From assembly GCA_023362775.1 (NCBI GenBank), contig JALMGJ010000004.1:51604298-51668297 (forward strand): a stretch of 64,000 nucleotides of DNA, written 5' to 3'. Of the stretch, positions 23,413 through 57,686 are shown in pieces. Positions within the stretch are counted from its first letter, which is position 1, and each line of letters begins with the position of its first letter. The notes beneath the pieces were generated by a model. That model was not told the origin of the DNA, ran no database searches, and was given only the letters and a program-made list of their open reading frames with translations. The DNA is from Charina bottae (lineage: Eukaryota; Chordata; Lepidosauria; Squamata; Charinaidae). The position numbers and the translations under genes are program-made.

Positions 23413-23536
23413 CAGTGTTTTTCAACCTTGGCGACTTTAAGGTGTGTGGACTTCAACTCCAAGAATTCCTGCTGGCTGGGGAATTCTGGGAGTTGAAGTC
23501 CATACACCTTAAAGTTGCCAAGGTTGAGAAACACTG
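23413..23536. mobile_element. Palindromic hAT-type MITE
   Basis: 124 bp that is almost wholly an inverted repeat: CAGTGTTTTTCAACCTTGGC at the left, and its reverse complement at the right ending AACACTG. It is flanked by ATCTAGAT on the left and ATCTAGAG on the right (8 bp, one mismatch). Fragments of the family are at 3550 and 10938. Confidence 0.75.
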
Positions 23537-23560
23537 ATCTAGAGGTCCTCCAGGTTTTGT

Positions 23561-23592
23561 AGATCAGATCAGATCAGATCAGATCAGATCAG
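23561..23592. repeat. (AGATC)n microsatellite
   Basis: Six to seven perfect copies of a 5-base unit. Confidence 0.85.
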
Positions 23593-24079
23593 CCTGCCCT
23601 ATTATACAGTTGCATACTTTAACTGCACAGAGTTCCTGAATTATGAGCACCTTAACAATAGCAGAAATGTGAGAGCGCGGTTAGCATGGAACAAATTCTC
23701 CATAACACAGCAAAATACCACGGTTAAACCGAAACTGCACCCTCCCTTCTCAGAATCCCTTTTCCATCCACCTCGACGTCCTTCCCACCAAACTTTGCTT
23801 CCCGTCATCCCTGCCCTTCCATCCATAATGCCTTCCATTCGTCATAGAGATAGAAAATGGAAGAGCGTTGCACTCCTAAGCGGCACATTTCCCGAAGTAA
23901 ACTTCCACATGATTTGAATGAAGTGCCTCATGGCCTCTCGGCCAAGGACAACCCTCCTACCCCAAGTTCTTCAAGCACGAACTTCGACGCAGAAGGTTTA
24001 AATTGGGATTACTACATTATATACATTGTACCTTTTCTATCTCTAACCTTGTTCCTCTACGCGACCTTTCTTTCCCCTT

Positions 24080-24349
24080 TCGAATCCCGCCCTTCTTGAA
24101 CGTCACCGGGGTCTGGCCCCGCCCACTCCGTTTCGTTGCCTCGGCGTCCCCGGAGAGCGATGGGGGCGGGCAGAGGGGCGGGCAGAGGGGAGGGCGGCCT
24201 TCTGGCGCCCTTTCCGCGAAGGAGGGGGCGGGGCCGCGGCTATTTGGTCGGCCTGCGGCGCGTGCCCGTTCTCTCTTTCTCTTCCTCGCGTGGCTCCGTC
24301 CCCCCGGTCTTCCCCGGCTCCGGCTCGTCTCGGCCCCCCGTACCCAGCC
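24080..24349 (+). promoter_or_regulatory. PRPS2: PRPS2 CpG-island promoter and 5' UTR
   Basis: A sharp rise in GC and CpG directly before the PRPS2 start codon. GC-box (Sp1-type) sequences are visible: CCCCGCCCACTCCG near 24117, GGGGGCGGGCAGAGGGGCGG near 24163 and GGGGGCGGGGCCGCGG near 24225. TTTCCGCGAA near 24210 resembles an E2F site. No good TATA box; CTATTTGG near 24239 is the only AT-rich word. The transcription start cannot be placed from sequence alone. Confidence 0.75.
24265..24287 (+). promoter_or_regulatory. PRPS2: Pyrimidine-rich tract in PRPS2 5' leader
   Basis: A 23-base tract (core GTTCTCTCTTTCTCTTCCTC) with a single purine, 62 bases before the ATG. Mammalian PRPS2 mRNA has a pyrimidine-rich translational element (PRTE) in its 5' UTR that makes its translation eIF4E-dependent; this tract is the obvious candidate for the same element here. 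This holds only if transcription starts upstream of it. Confidence 0.5.
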
Positions 24350-50146
<25,797 letters not shown>

Positions 50147-50805
50147 TTTCAAGTCAACATTGTTCTACATTTAGGAGCCCTACAATGAAGAACACAATTC
50201 AATATTAAGATAATTAATATCTTGGAAAGCTTTAGGTTGACTCTGCATTTCCTACTTCTAATATGGACAATAAGTAAAATGGCAACATCATTTTTATTGG
50301 TTGCAAATTTACAAACTTTGTGCATTAAAAGTAGTAGTTGCCATGCTTTATTTAGATGAGTAAATATCACATGAAACATAACATGACATTTTCAAAAGCC
50401 ACAGTTGCCTAAGGAGTTTGCATTTACAACATAATGCTACATCTGTTTATAGCCTTCAGACATTTAGATAAATTGTTCAGCTCGATCCCTTTCTGGGGGA
50501 GAAGTGATCTAGGCTACAGATTTTTTATAGGAAGGTAGTAATCATTTTGCCTCTCTTGAAATTAGTCTTGGGGTAATTATTAACTCCATTTCCTCTCATC
50601 CAAAGAATCTTCTGCTTTGAAAGTTTGTTTGAAAGAATAGGATCTCGGTATACAGCATCGTTCATCTCGAGTTACTGACTTAAGTTTAACATTGCAGATC
50701 TTTCTATTACAATTAAATGAAGAAGGTCAAACTAGACCATGTGTTTAGTTAAGTGACTTTTTTAAGATTGAAAAATATGCAGTTCTTTCAAACTATAAAC
50801 ACATC

Positions 50806-51048
50806 ATTGTATTGTCGAAGGCTTTCACGGCCGGAGTTCGATGGCTGTTGTGGGTCTTCCGGGCTGTGTGGCCGTGTTCTGGAAGTTGTGGTTCCTAATG
50901 TTTCGCCAGCATCTGTGGCCGGCATCTTCAGAGGGCAGGAGCACTATGCTCCTGCCCTCTGAAGATGCTGGCCACAGATGCTGGCGAAACGTTAGGAACC
51001 ACAACTTCCAGAACATGGCCACACAGCCCGGAAGACCCACAACAGCCA
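50806..51048 (+). mobile_element. Fold-back PLE terminal-repeat pair, family A, copy 2
   Basis: A 35-bp one-sided tail (50806-50840, with GGCTTTCACGGCCGGAGTTC) is followed by ~104-bp arms inverted around GGAGCACTATGCTCC. A 12-bp duplication, TATAAACACATC, flanks it (50794-50805, 51049-51060). Arms match copy 1 (17060) but extend further towards the centre, through CTTCAGAGGGCAGGAGCA. Confidence 0.68.
50950..51001 (+). ncRNA. Hammerhead-ribozyme-like motif in PLE repeat
   Basis: On the + strand: CTGAAGA (50959-50965), a GCTGGC stem-loop, then GAAA (50986-50989), ACGT-type short stem III, possible cleavage after 50993, and AGG that can pair with CCT just before CTGAAGA as stem I. PLEs are known to carry hammerhead motifs with very short stem III. 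One extra base lies between CTGAAGA and the first GC pair of stem II, so activity is uncertain. The left arm carries the same motif on the minus strand. Confidence 0.42.
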
Positions 51049-51681
51049 TATAAACACATCTATAATTAATGTTTAAGCTAATTACACAATTCTAGTGGCT
51101 TGTTCACACAAAGCTGGATGGCTATCAAAACCCATCCCCCCCTGCACTGCAGCTTTACATGTATAAAAGTGGATACCATGAACTTGCTTCTACTGTGTTT
51201 GGACAAATTGGCAGCCAGCTTGTTAAGCAGAGCCAAGAGTGAATTCTGAGAGGGCTCCAGTTTTTGGGGTGCAAGCTGGATTGCTGGCAGTAGTTACTCC
51301 TGCTCTGCATTGACAAGCAAACCAGCAACAAAGTTAGGATTTTATGCAGCTGCTACTATAAATAGCATGTATCAATCCAAATTAAATGCAGAACGAGAAA
51401 TGAGAGTGTCTGCCTTAAAAATAAATCCCTGGTTTCAGGAAATATCCCAAACATGCAAGCTCATCCTTCCTATTAAAAAAAATATGAGTTTAAGTTTGAT
51501 TGTTTTATTCTTTATTTCCGATTAAAAGAATTTATAAAAATTATATCGGTATATTTGGTATTTGAGATAGATTAAAATTTAATTATTAAAAGTAAGCAGT
51601 ATATTTATTTTCTTGACCATCCCTAACCCAAACAAAATCATTAATTTTATTCGTAGGAGTGTCACATGAATGCATATATCA

Positions 51682-51979
51682 ACGTATTGTCAAAGGCTTT
51701 CACGGCCGGAGTTCGATGGCTGTTGTGGGTCTTCCGGGCTGTGTGGCCGTGTTCTGGAAGTTGTGGTTCCTAACGTTTCGCCAGCATCTGTGGCCAGCAT
51801 CTTCAGAGGGCAGGAGCACAGACAGAAGCGAAATCTCTGTGCCCAGCCTGGGCACAGAGATTTCGCTTCTGTCTGTGCTCCTGCCCTCTGAAGATGCTGG
51901 CCACAGATGCTGGCGAAACGTTAGGAACCACAACTTCCAGAACACGGCCACACAGCCCGGAAGACCCACAACAGCCATC
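51682..51979 (+). mobile_element. Fold-back PLE terminal-repeat pair, family A, copy 3 (longest)
   Basis: A 34-bp tail (51682-51715), then arms of about 131 bp inverted around CAGCCTGGGCACAG. A 13-bp duplication, AATGCATATATCA, flanks it (51669-51681, 51980-51992). Arms contain all of copy 2's plus an added segment (GACAGAAGCGAAATCTCTGT) next to the centre, so copies 1-3 form a nested series with different turning points. Confidence 0.7.
51879..51931 (+). ncRNA. Hammerhead-ribozyme-like motif in PLE repeat
   Basis: CTGAAGA at 51888-51894 and GAAA at 51915-51918, with the same stem I/II/III arrangement as the motif at 50950-51001. Its mirror on the minus strand is in the left arm. Same caveat about one extra base before stem II. 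Confidence 0.42.
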
Positions 51980-52225
51980 AATGCATATATCATTTTAGAA
52001 GGCACCATGAGTTTGAGAATTTCTGGGTTAATGGCATATGGAGTCACCCGTACCTATTCAATGATGATGAATCATGCTACAGAAACAACATCAGTCTTGT
52101 TAGGCCAGAACATTGCTGCTTCAACCCATTTACTAATGCAGGCCTATGTACTATTTCTCCATAGCTTATATTTTGGTTATTTACATCCTCAAGGCCTAGT
52201 CCATGCTTCATCCCTATTAAAAAGG

Positions 52226-52322
52226 GGGCCAGTGGTGGCTCAGCGGTTAAGACACCAGGCTTGTCGACCGGAGAGTTGCAGGTTCGGTGGTTCAAAACCT
52301 GAGTTGTGCCTGAGGCCTCTGC
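52226..52322 (+). mobile_element. tRNA-derived SINE head fragment
   Basis: CAGTGGTGGCTCAGCGGTTA, AAGACACCAGGCTTGTCGAC and GGTTCGGTGGTTCAAAACC are A-box/B-box-like sequences related to the Sauria SINE head, but the body differs after ~52320. Probably a different SINE subfamily or a truncated copy. Confidence 0.55.
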
Positions 52323-52876
52323 CTCTATCTATGGCAAGAAAAATGCCATACGAATTAAATGGGGGGCCAGTCAGGCTTTCACAATTCATGCTTACAACAT
52401 TGGGAACTCTGCTTATTTAAAGCTATTCACATGAGCTTTCTTCTCTTCTAGTAGTAAGTTGGATATGCCAAAAGAGCCTGTATTTTTGTAATACATTTTA
52501 AGCAGTTACCTTTTTTTAAAGATTGCTCAGTATTTTCCACAACAGTTGCCTAAGTTGGTATTCCTACCTGTAAATTAAGTAAACGAAGTTGCATCCCTCA
52601 ATGACAACACAATACCATTTAAAGCATGAAATTCTTGACAGAAGTTGCAAAGTTTCTTAAGTTTAGTCCAAAAGTAGTGTACAATCAAAGTGTTGCATTG
52701 CCCAAACTATTTTTGTTACCCTAATATTTGATTTGCATTCCTTCTTTGTATCTCTCTTTGTCTTTTAGTGCGATCCTAAGAAAGCTGAGCCAAAGTTTGT
52801 TAACATGTTAAGTTATAAATCAAGTCTCCATTTCAAGTGCTATCAGAGAACTCTGTTCATTGTTTCAAAATGTCTC

Positions 52877-52882
52877 AATAAA
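52877..52882 (+). terminator. PRPS2: Candidate PRPS2 poly(A) signal AATAAA
   Basis: AATAAA in TGTCTCAATAAATC, followed ~30 bases later by GATTGATTGGTGGTGATA, a G/T-rich element. 2.7 kb after the stop codon. Confidence 0.5.
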
Positions 52883-52900
52883 TCTTAAAACAGCATTATT

Positions 52901-53673
52901 CCGATTGATTGGTGGTGATATTTAGCTCATTTGAGGAAGGACAAGGACATAATTCACTTGCATTTAAACTGTTGGACATGTTGGGATATCAAGACCCCTC
53001 AGTTGACCCATTTTGCCTACCTAGTCATCCAAGAAAAAAAGCAACAAGAAAAGTGAACCTCTCTTTTACTGTACTAATAGCCAAGACCCCACAGTGCAGA
53101 ATACAACTCCCTGGCACTCATCTGCGGCACCTAAACAAAACCTTCTGTTGTTTCCCTGACCAATGGGGAAGGGAGTAGTGATACCAGATGTTACTCAGAA
53201 AAAGCCTCTCTATTCCAACAAGTGATTTTTGATCCAGTTGTTTTGTATATTACACTGTGCAAATGGGATGAATATCTTCTGCCAGCCCTCAATTCCTTAA
53301 AGGATTTAAAATATATAACAATCATTAGCATTATATTTATCACTTGGTTAATTGTCCCATGCCAATCACCTGTTTGCTGAACTTTTGGCTTCTACTATTG
53401 CTGTGCTCACAACTCAGACATAATTACTAATGTTTACTGTCATGGGTTCAGGAGACAAACCCAGGCAGAACATGAGAACAACTCTCGTTGGGAGCTAAAA
53501 AACAAGAGCTTGTTACCAATGTGCACTACAAAAATAGACTTTGCTTATTAACTGAGCAGGAGGCCCTTTTTAATTTACTGGACCTTTTACTGTTCGTTAT
53601 ACTCCGTTTCTATACACTTGCTCTCATCCTAATTGATTTAACATTTTCTAGAGCTTAGTGCTATACCTTAGGG
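52901..53673. other. Downstream intergenic, no gene seen
   Basis: AT-rich, without recognised repeats or credible coding sequence. Confidence 0.55.
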
Positions 53674-54260
53674 CAGGGGTGGGGAAACTTTTTTATGCCA
53701 GGGGCCATTTTGACATAACATCACTCGAGGGCCAGGGGGCGGGGTTTGCGGGTGGGAGCCAATTGCATGGAAGGGGGCAGGGTTTGCGGGCGGGAGCCAA
53801 TTGCATGGAAGGGGGCGGGGTTTGTGGGCAGGAGCCAATCACGTGGAAGGGGGCGGGGTTTGCAGGCGGGAGCCAATCGTGCACACTTAGGGCCTGCTGC
53901 CTCCATCCCGCCACGCCCACTGCAGTGCCTGCCGCCACGCACACCATGCCCGCTGCCATGCCTGCCACGCCACATCCGCCACTGCACCTGCCGCTGCCAC
54001 GGCCGCCATGCCCGCCTCCGTACCTGCCCCCGCCATGCCCACCATGCCTGCCGCCACACTGGCTGCCATGCCCAGCATGCTCGCCGCCACGCCCAGCATG
54101 CCTGCCATTGCGCCTGCCTCCACCACGTCCGCTGCCGTGCCTGCCCCCGCCACGCCCGCCACGCCTGCCTGTGCACGCCCGCGTGTGGTATTTTGTGGAA
54201 GAGCCACACTCGGGCCAAAGAGCCGCATGTGGCTCGCGAGCCGCGGTTTGCCAACCACTG
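53674..54260 (+). mobile_element. Short hAT element, relative of the SRD5A3-carrying one
   Basis: Starts CAGGGGTGGGGAAACTTTTT, ends GTTTGCCAACCACTG; perfect 8-bp duplication CCTTAGGG (53666-53673, 54261-54268). The left part has four tandem copies of a ~40-bp unit (GGGGCGGGGTTTGCGGGCGG type). The middle is a degenerate C-rich run of CCGCCACGCC-like units. The right end has GGCCAAAGAGCCGCATGTGG. It lacks the host segment seen in 14817-16810. Confidence 0.85.
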
Positions 54261-54330
54261 CCTTAGGGTTACCATACTTTGCAGGGCCTGTTACATCTTC
54301 ATTCTACCCTTACTTGTCAATTCTCTACCT

Positions 54331-54585
54331 CGGAGCTTTCCAAACTTTTCATGTTGGTGACACACTTTTTAGACATGCATCATTTCGCGACACACTCTTA
54401 CAGCAGGGCACAAGGCAGGCACTAGGACCTGCGCGGAATCACAGCAGATTTGGAGGCAGCCAGGCACAAGGCAGGCACTAGGACCTGTGTGGAATCCTGG
54501 CAGAGCTCGGAGGCGGCAGCAGCCGCGACACACCCAGACACTGCAGCCGACACATGTGTCCTGACACACAGTTTGGAAAGCTCTG
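54331..54585. mobile_element. hAT-type MITE (AGCTTTCCAAACT family), copy 3
   Basis: Starts CGGAGCTTTCCAAACTTTTC, ends GTTTGGAAAGCTCTG. Flanked by CTCTACCT (54323-54330) and CTCTACCC (54586-54593). Contains an internal ~65-bp tandem repeat (GGCACAAGGCAGGCACTAGG twice). Confidence 0.82.
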
Positions 54586-54604
54586 CTCTACCCTATATTC
54601 CAGT

Positions 54605-54774
54605 ACCATGCTTAGACCTTTGCAGTGGTTTTAACCTGATCTTTAACCACTTCAGTTTTATCTTACTTATTTTTATTTTCTACTTCAATAAGTATTGAAG
54701 TAGAAAATAAAACTAAGATAAAACTGAAGTGGTTAAAGATCAGGTTAAAACCACTGCAAAGATCTAAGCATGGT
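54605..54774. repeat. 170-bp near-perfect palindrome
   Basis: Arms of ~83 bp (ACCATGCTTAGACCTTTGCA ... ACTTCAATA and the reverse complement) around a centre AGTA, with two or three differences. No known transposon end is visible and there is no tail or clear target duplication. Confidence 0.85.
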
Positions 54775-55307
54775 CCTAGTTTTCTATCCTTACTTCACCC
54801 TTATCCAACAGCAACTTTTTTTCAATTTGGCTTATCATCTCTGTGCCAATTCATTCTTCATCAACATCACATTTTCAATCTTAGCCTTATTTAATCTTTA
54901 TCACTCTACCTCTGTTCTGTTATTGTTCAGGTCCCGGTCCTTTTGTGGCAGTGTATCTGGCGGTGGCTCTGCCATCTCTTTCTCCTGTGGCTAGTTACAG
55001 TTGTGGTCATAACTGGGTGGTTCCTGCAGTACCTTCTGCATGAGTGTCTCTCTGGTGGGTTGCTTGGTGCTCCAGAGGGAGAAAAAGGTGGAGCAAAGCT
55101 ACCCGTTCTCCCCCACCTTCATCCCCTTCTTTAGACTTCATAACTTCTTTGGACACGGCCTGTCACTGTCAATCTGCCATCTCCTCTGGCACTCACACCA
55201 ATGCTTGTAACACCATAACAAAAGGCCTCTTGGGTCAGACCAGATGCCTATCTAGTCAATAGCCTCCCCCACAGTGGCCATCTGGGAAGCCAACAAGTTG
55301 GCCATAG

Positions 55308-55382
55308 TATTAGGTATGTTCGCCGCCTTGAGTTATTTATAAAAATAGGATAGAAGGCGGGATAGAAAATTAGATAAATAAT
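55308..55382 (+). mobile_element. LINE 3'-end fragment (GCCGCCTTGAG family)
   Basis: TAGGTATGTTCGCCGCCTTG followed by AGTTATTTATAAAAATAGGA and AAATTAGATAAATAAT tail. Same family as 59645-59850. Confidence 0.6.
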
Positions 55383-55742
55383 GCAGCAAGTCAGAAACCA
55401 ATAGCTGTTATTATTTTCCTCTTTTTTAAAAAACCTTTTAGGCATTTTAACTTCTTAAATTTGCTTCATCTATCCTTTTTCCCCTCTGTCTACCTATCTG
55501 TATAGAAACAATACAATGGAGATTTTAATATTCAGTAATTAGCTTAAGATCAAAACCATTATGCAACCAATACTTCGATGTGAGTTGCAGCAGTTCTTTT
55601 TTAATGTTATATTTAACTTTGGATGAAAAAGCCAAATAATTCTATGCTTGTAATATTGTCATCCTAAATTATAATTAACATTCATAGAATTTTTTCTTTC
55701 CTTTATTTGTCAATACTTTAAGCTATCTAAATAACAGAATGT

Positions 55743-56203
55743 AGCTTGAATCATGTCAACTGGATTTCTATTTTCTCAGTGGAAACGTTTCGCTCCTTAT
55801 CCAAGGAGCTTCTTCAGTCTGAGCAAAGTTAGTAAGGGAATCCTTAAATATGTTTCTAGGGTGGCTGTGTGACCTTGCACCTGGGGCTAGGTCATGGTTA
55901 TTTTGAGATGTTTATTTCTAAGTCCCTTTATCATCTAAAGGAGGATCGTTAAGATTACCATGCTGCTGTTGAGCTTGCGAAATGGTCTTAATCTTCCTAG
56001 GCACAGAAGACAAAGCAGGAAGGAAGATAGGGGAAAGATTGTACCTGAGGCCCCCACCTCTATTCAAGGAAGGATTTTCCAAGTTGGAATAAATGGATTC
56101 CTTGACCCCTCTCTCAAACCACCTATCTTCTCTGTCTAAAATGTGAACATTAATGTCCTCAAATGAGTGTCCTTTTTCCTTTAGATGAAGATAAACTGCT
56201 GAT
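55743..56203 (-). mobile_element. Penelope-like element (PLE) 3' fragment, family B
   Basis: On the minus strand it starts with an open stretch (56190-56030) encoding HLKEKGHSFEDINVHILDRE, WFERGVKESIY and ENPSLNRGGGLRYNLSP, the C-terminal part of PLE proteins (GIY-YIG endonuclease region). It then runs through ~250 bp of 3' sequence into a terminal repeat with the GAAGAAGCTCCTTGGATAAG and GAGCGAAACGTTTCC hammerhead-like block. A 12-bp duplication, ATAACAGAATGT, flanks it (55731-55742, 56204-56215). 5'-truncated, as expected for target-primed insertion. Confidence 0.8.
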
Positions 56204-56287
56204 ATAACAGAATGTTAATAATCATAACATATAATCACTGTATTGAAACAATACAATGTATCAAGGTGTATAACAACACAATAGGGA

Positions 56288-56288
<1 letters not shown>

Positions 56289-56329
<41 letters not shown>
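56289..56329. repeat. (ATT)n microsatellite
   Basis: About 14 perfect ATT units. Confidence 0.9.
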
Positions 56330-57431
56330 TTAAAAAGTAGGCCACGAGGCATAAATAGCTTCCTCCCACTATCCCCACCCCCAAGCTATTGTTCAATAAT
56401 ACAAAGCTAATAAGAAACAGACAGACAGGGCTTGTATCCATGGATTACCTTATTCTACATGGATCTGCTAAGTCTCTTTTAAAAGCCATCCTAGTTGGCA
56501 GTGACCACCATATCTTATGGAAATAAATGCCAGTTCAACTTATATTTAACTTCCTTGCATTTGGTTTCATTGGATGAATTGATGGCAGTATTAGAAAAAG
56601 TAGAATAGCTTGCTGTGTTTTGCATAATATTGCTTATCCAACAAAGGAATAGTCTGGTGAGTATGTATACATGCTATTTTCTCTGGCGTGTGGCATCCTT
56701 TTTCAGACCATGAGTTGGTGGCAGCAGCATCTGGATGTTCTTTTTTTCAGCATAGCAACAGTAGTAGTTGCTATTTGCCCAAACCTGCAACTGCCCAGTT
56801 CCCCATCCTGTGGTCACATTAGAAAACAGTGGGGACAGCTGGGCTAACTCCATAACCAAAGTGTAATATTTGAAGCATTTGAGAAATACAGGGTTTTTTT
56901 TGTTAGCTCCTATTTCAGGCGAATTGTTTTGGCTATCAGTATGGGGGGGGGGGGGGAAGCATGAATTGCACAGAGATAGGAAACACTTCTAGGCCTGCTG
57001 GATCCAGAATGAAAATTGTAGTCAATTGAACAGTGAAAATGTACTTTGTCTCAATAACCTGTTCGCCTTTGGATGCACCTTGAGAGTTGTTGACTCACCG
57101 CAAGCACTAGTATCCTTGGTTGGGGATCCAGCTCACCACCTGCCAAAGGGTATATTTGGAAAATATCACAAGCATTAGCTTCGACCCATTAAAACTTACA
57201 GGACAGGAGTTCATAATGCCATTCATTGGGTAAACTGGGTATCCCATAATTTTACAACTTTGGATCAATTCCTTCAAAGGATTGAAAACCTTTGAAAAAA
57301 GTGTTGAATTTGGTTTGCTTCAGAGAACTTCTTGGCAGTTTATTCAAATTAAGTATTTGTATTTTAAAGCTTTTTAATGTTGTGGCTTCCAAAATTCTGT
57401 TTGCAAAGAGTTTTGGATCTTTATTGGGTAT

Positions 57432-57671
57432 GTCGATGAAGGTTCTCAGTCATCCAGGTGGAATTGTCTGTAGCTTGAATCATGTCAACTGGATTTCTAT
57501 TTTCTCAGTGGAAACGTTTCGCTCCTTATCCAAGGAGCTTCTTCAGTCTGAGCAAAGTTAGTACTAAGTTAGTTTACTAACTTTGCTCAGACTGAAGAAG
57601 CTTCTTGGATAAGGAGCGAAACGTTTCCACTGAGAAAATAGAAATCCACTTGACATGATTCAAGCTACAGA
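57432..57671 (+). mobile_element. Fold-back PLE terminal-repeat pair, family B
   Basis: A 37-bp one-sided tail (57432-57468: GTCGATGAAGGTTCTCAGTC and following), then ~98-bp arms starting TGTAGCTTGAATCATGTCAA, inverted around AAGTTAGTTTACTAACTT. A 15-bp duplication, ATCTTTATTGGGTAT, flanks it (57417-57431, 57672-57686). The arm sequence equals the terminal repeat of the coding PLE fragment at 55743-56203, which ties fold-backs of this shape to PLEs. Confidence 0.78.
57583..57635 (+). ncRNA. Hammerhead-ribozyme-like motif, PLE family B
   Basis: CTGAAGA at 57592-57598, a GCTTCT/AGGAGC stem-loop with TGGATA loop, GAAA at 57618-57621, CGTT, then TCCACTGAG. Stem I pairs CTCAG (before the core) with CTGAG (after it). 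One extra A lies before stem II, as in family A. Mirror copy on the minus strand in the left arm. Confidence 0.42.
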
Positions 57672-57686
57672 ATCTTTATTGGGTAT

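Larger units (their letters stand above)
50147..52900 (+). other. PRPS2: PRPS2 3' UTR with distal candidate poly(A) signal
   Basis: No coding sequence. AATAAA at 52877-52882 is followed by a G/T-rich stretch (TTGATTGGTGGTGATA), a good polyadenylation context. Another AATAAA lies near 51420 with poor downstream context. If the distal site is used, the UTR includes two long PLE fold-backs (50806-51048, 51682-51979) and a SINE head (52226-52322). Confidence 0.45.

Noticed and set aside
53658..54481. Open frames of up to 204 codons on both strands
   Set aside because: Same explanation: degenerate CCGCCACGCC-type repeats within a hAT element; translations are simple repeats.
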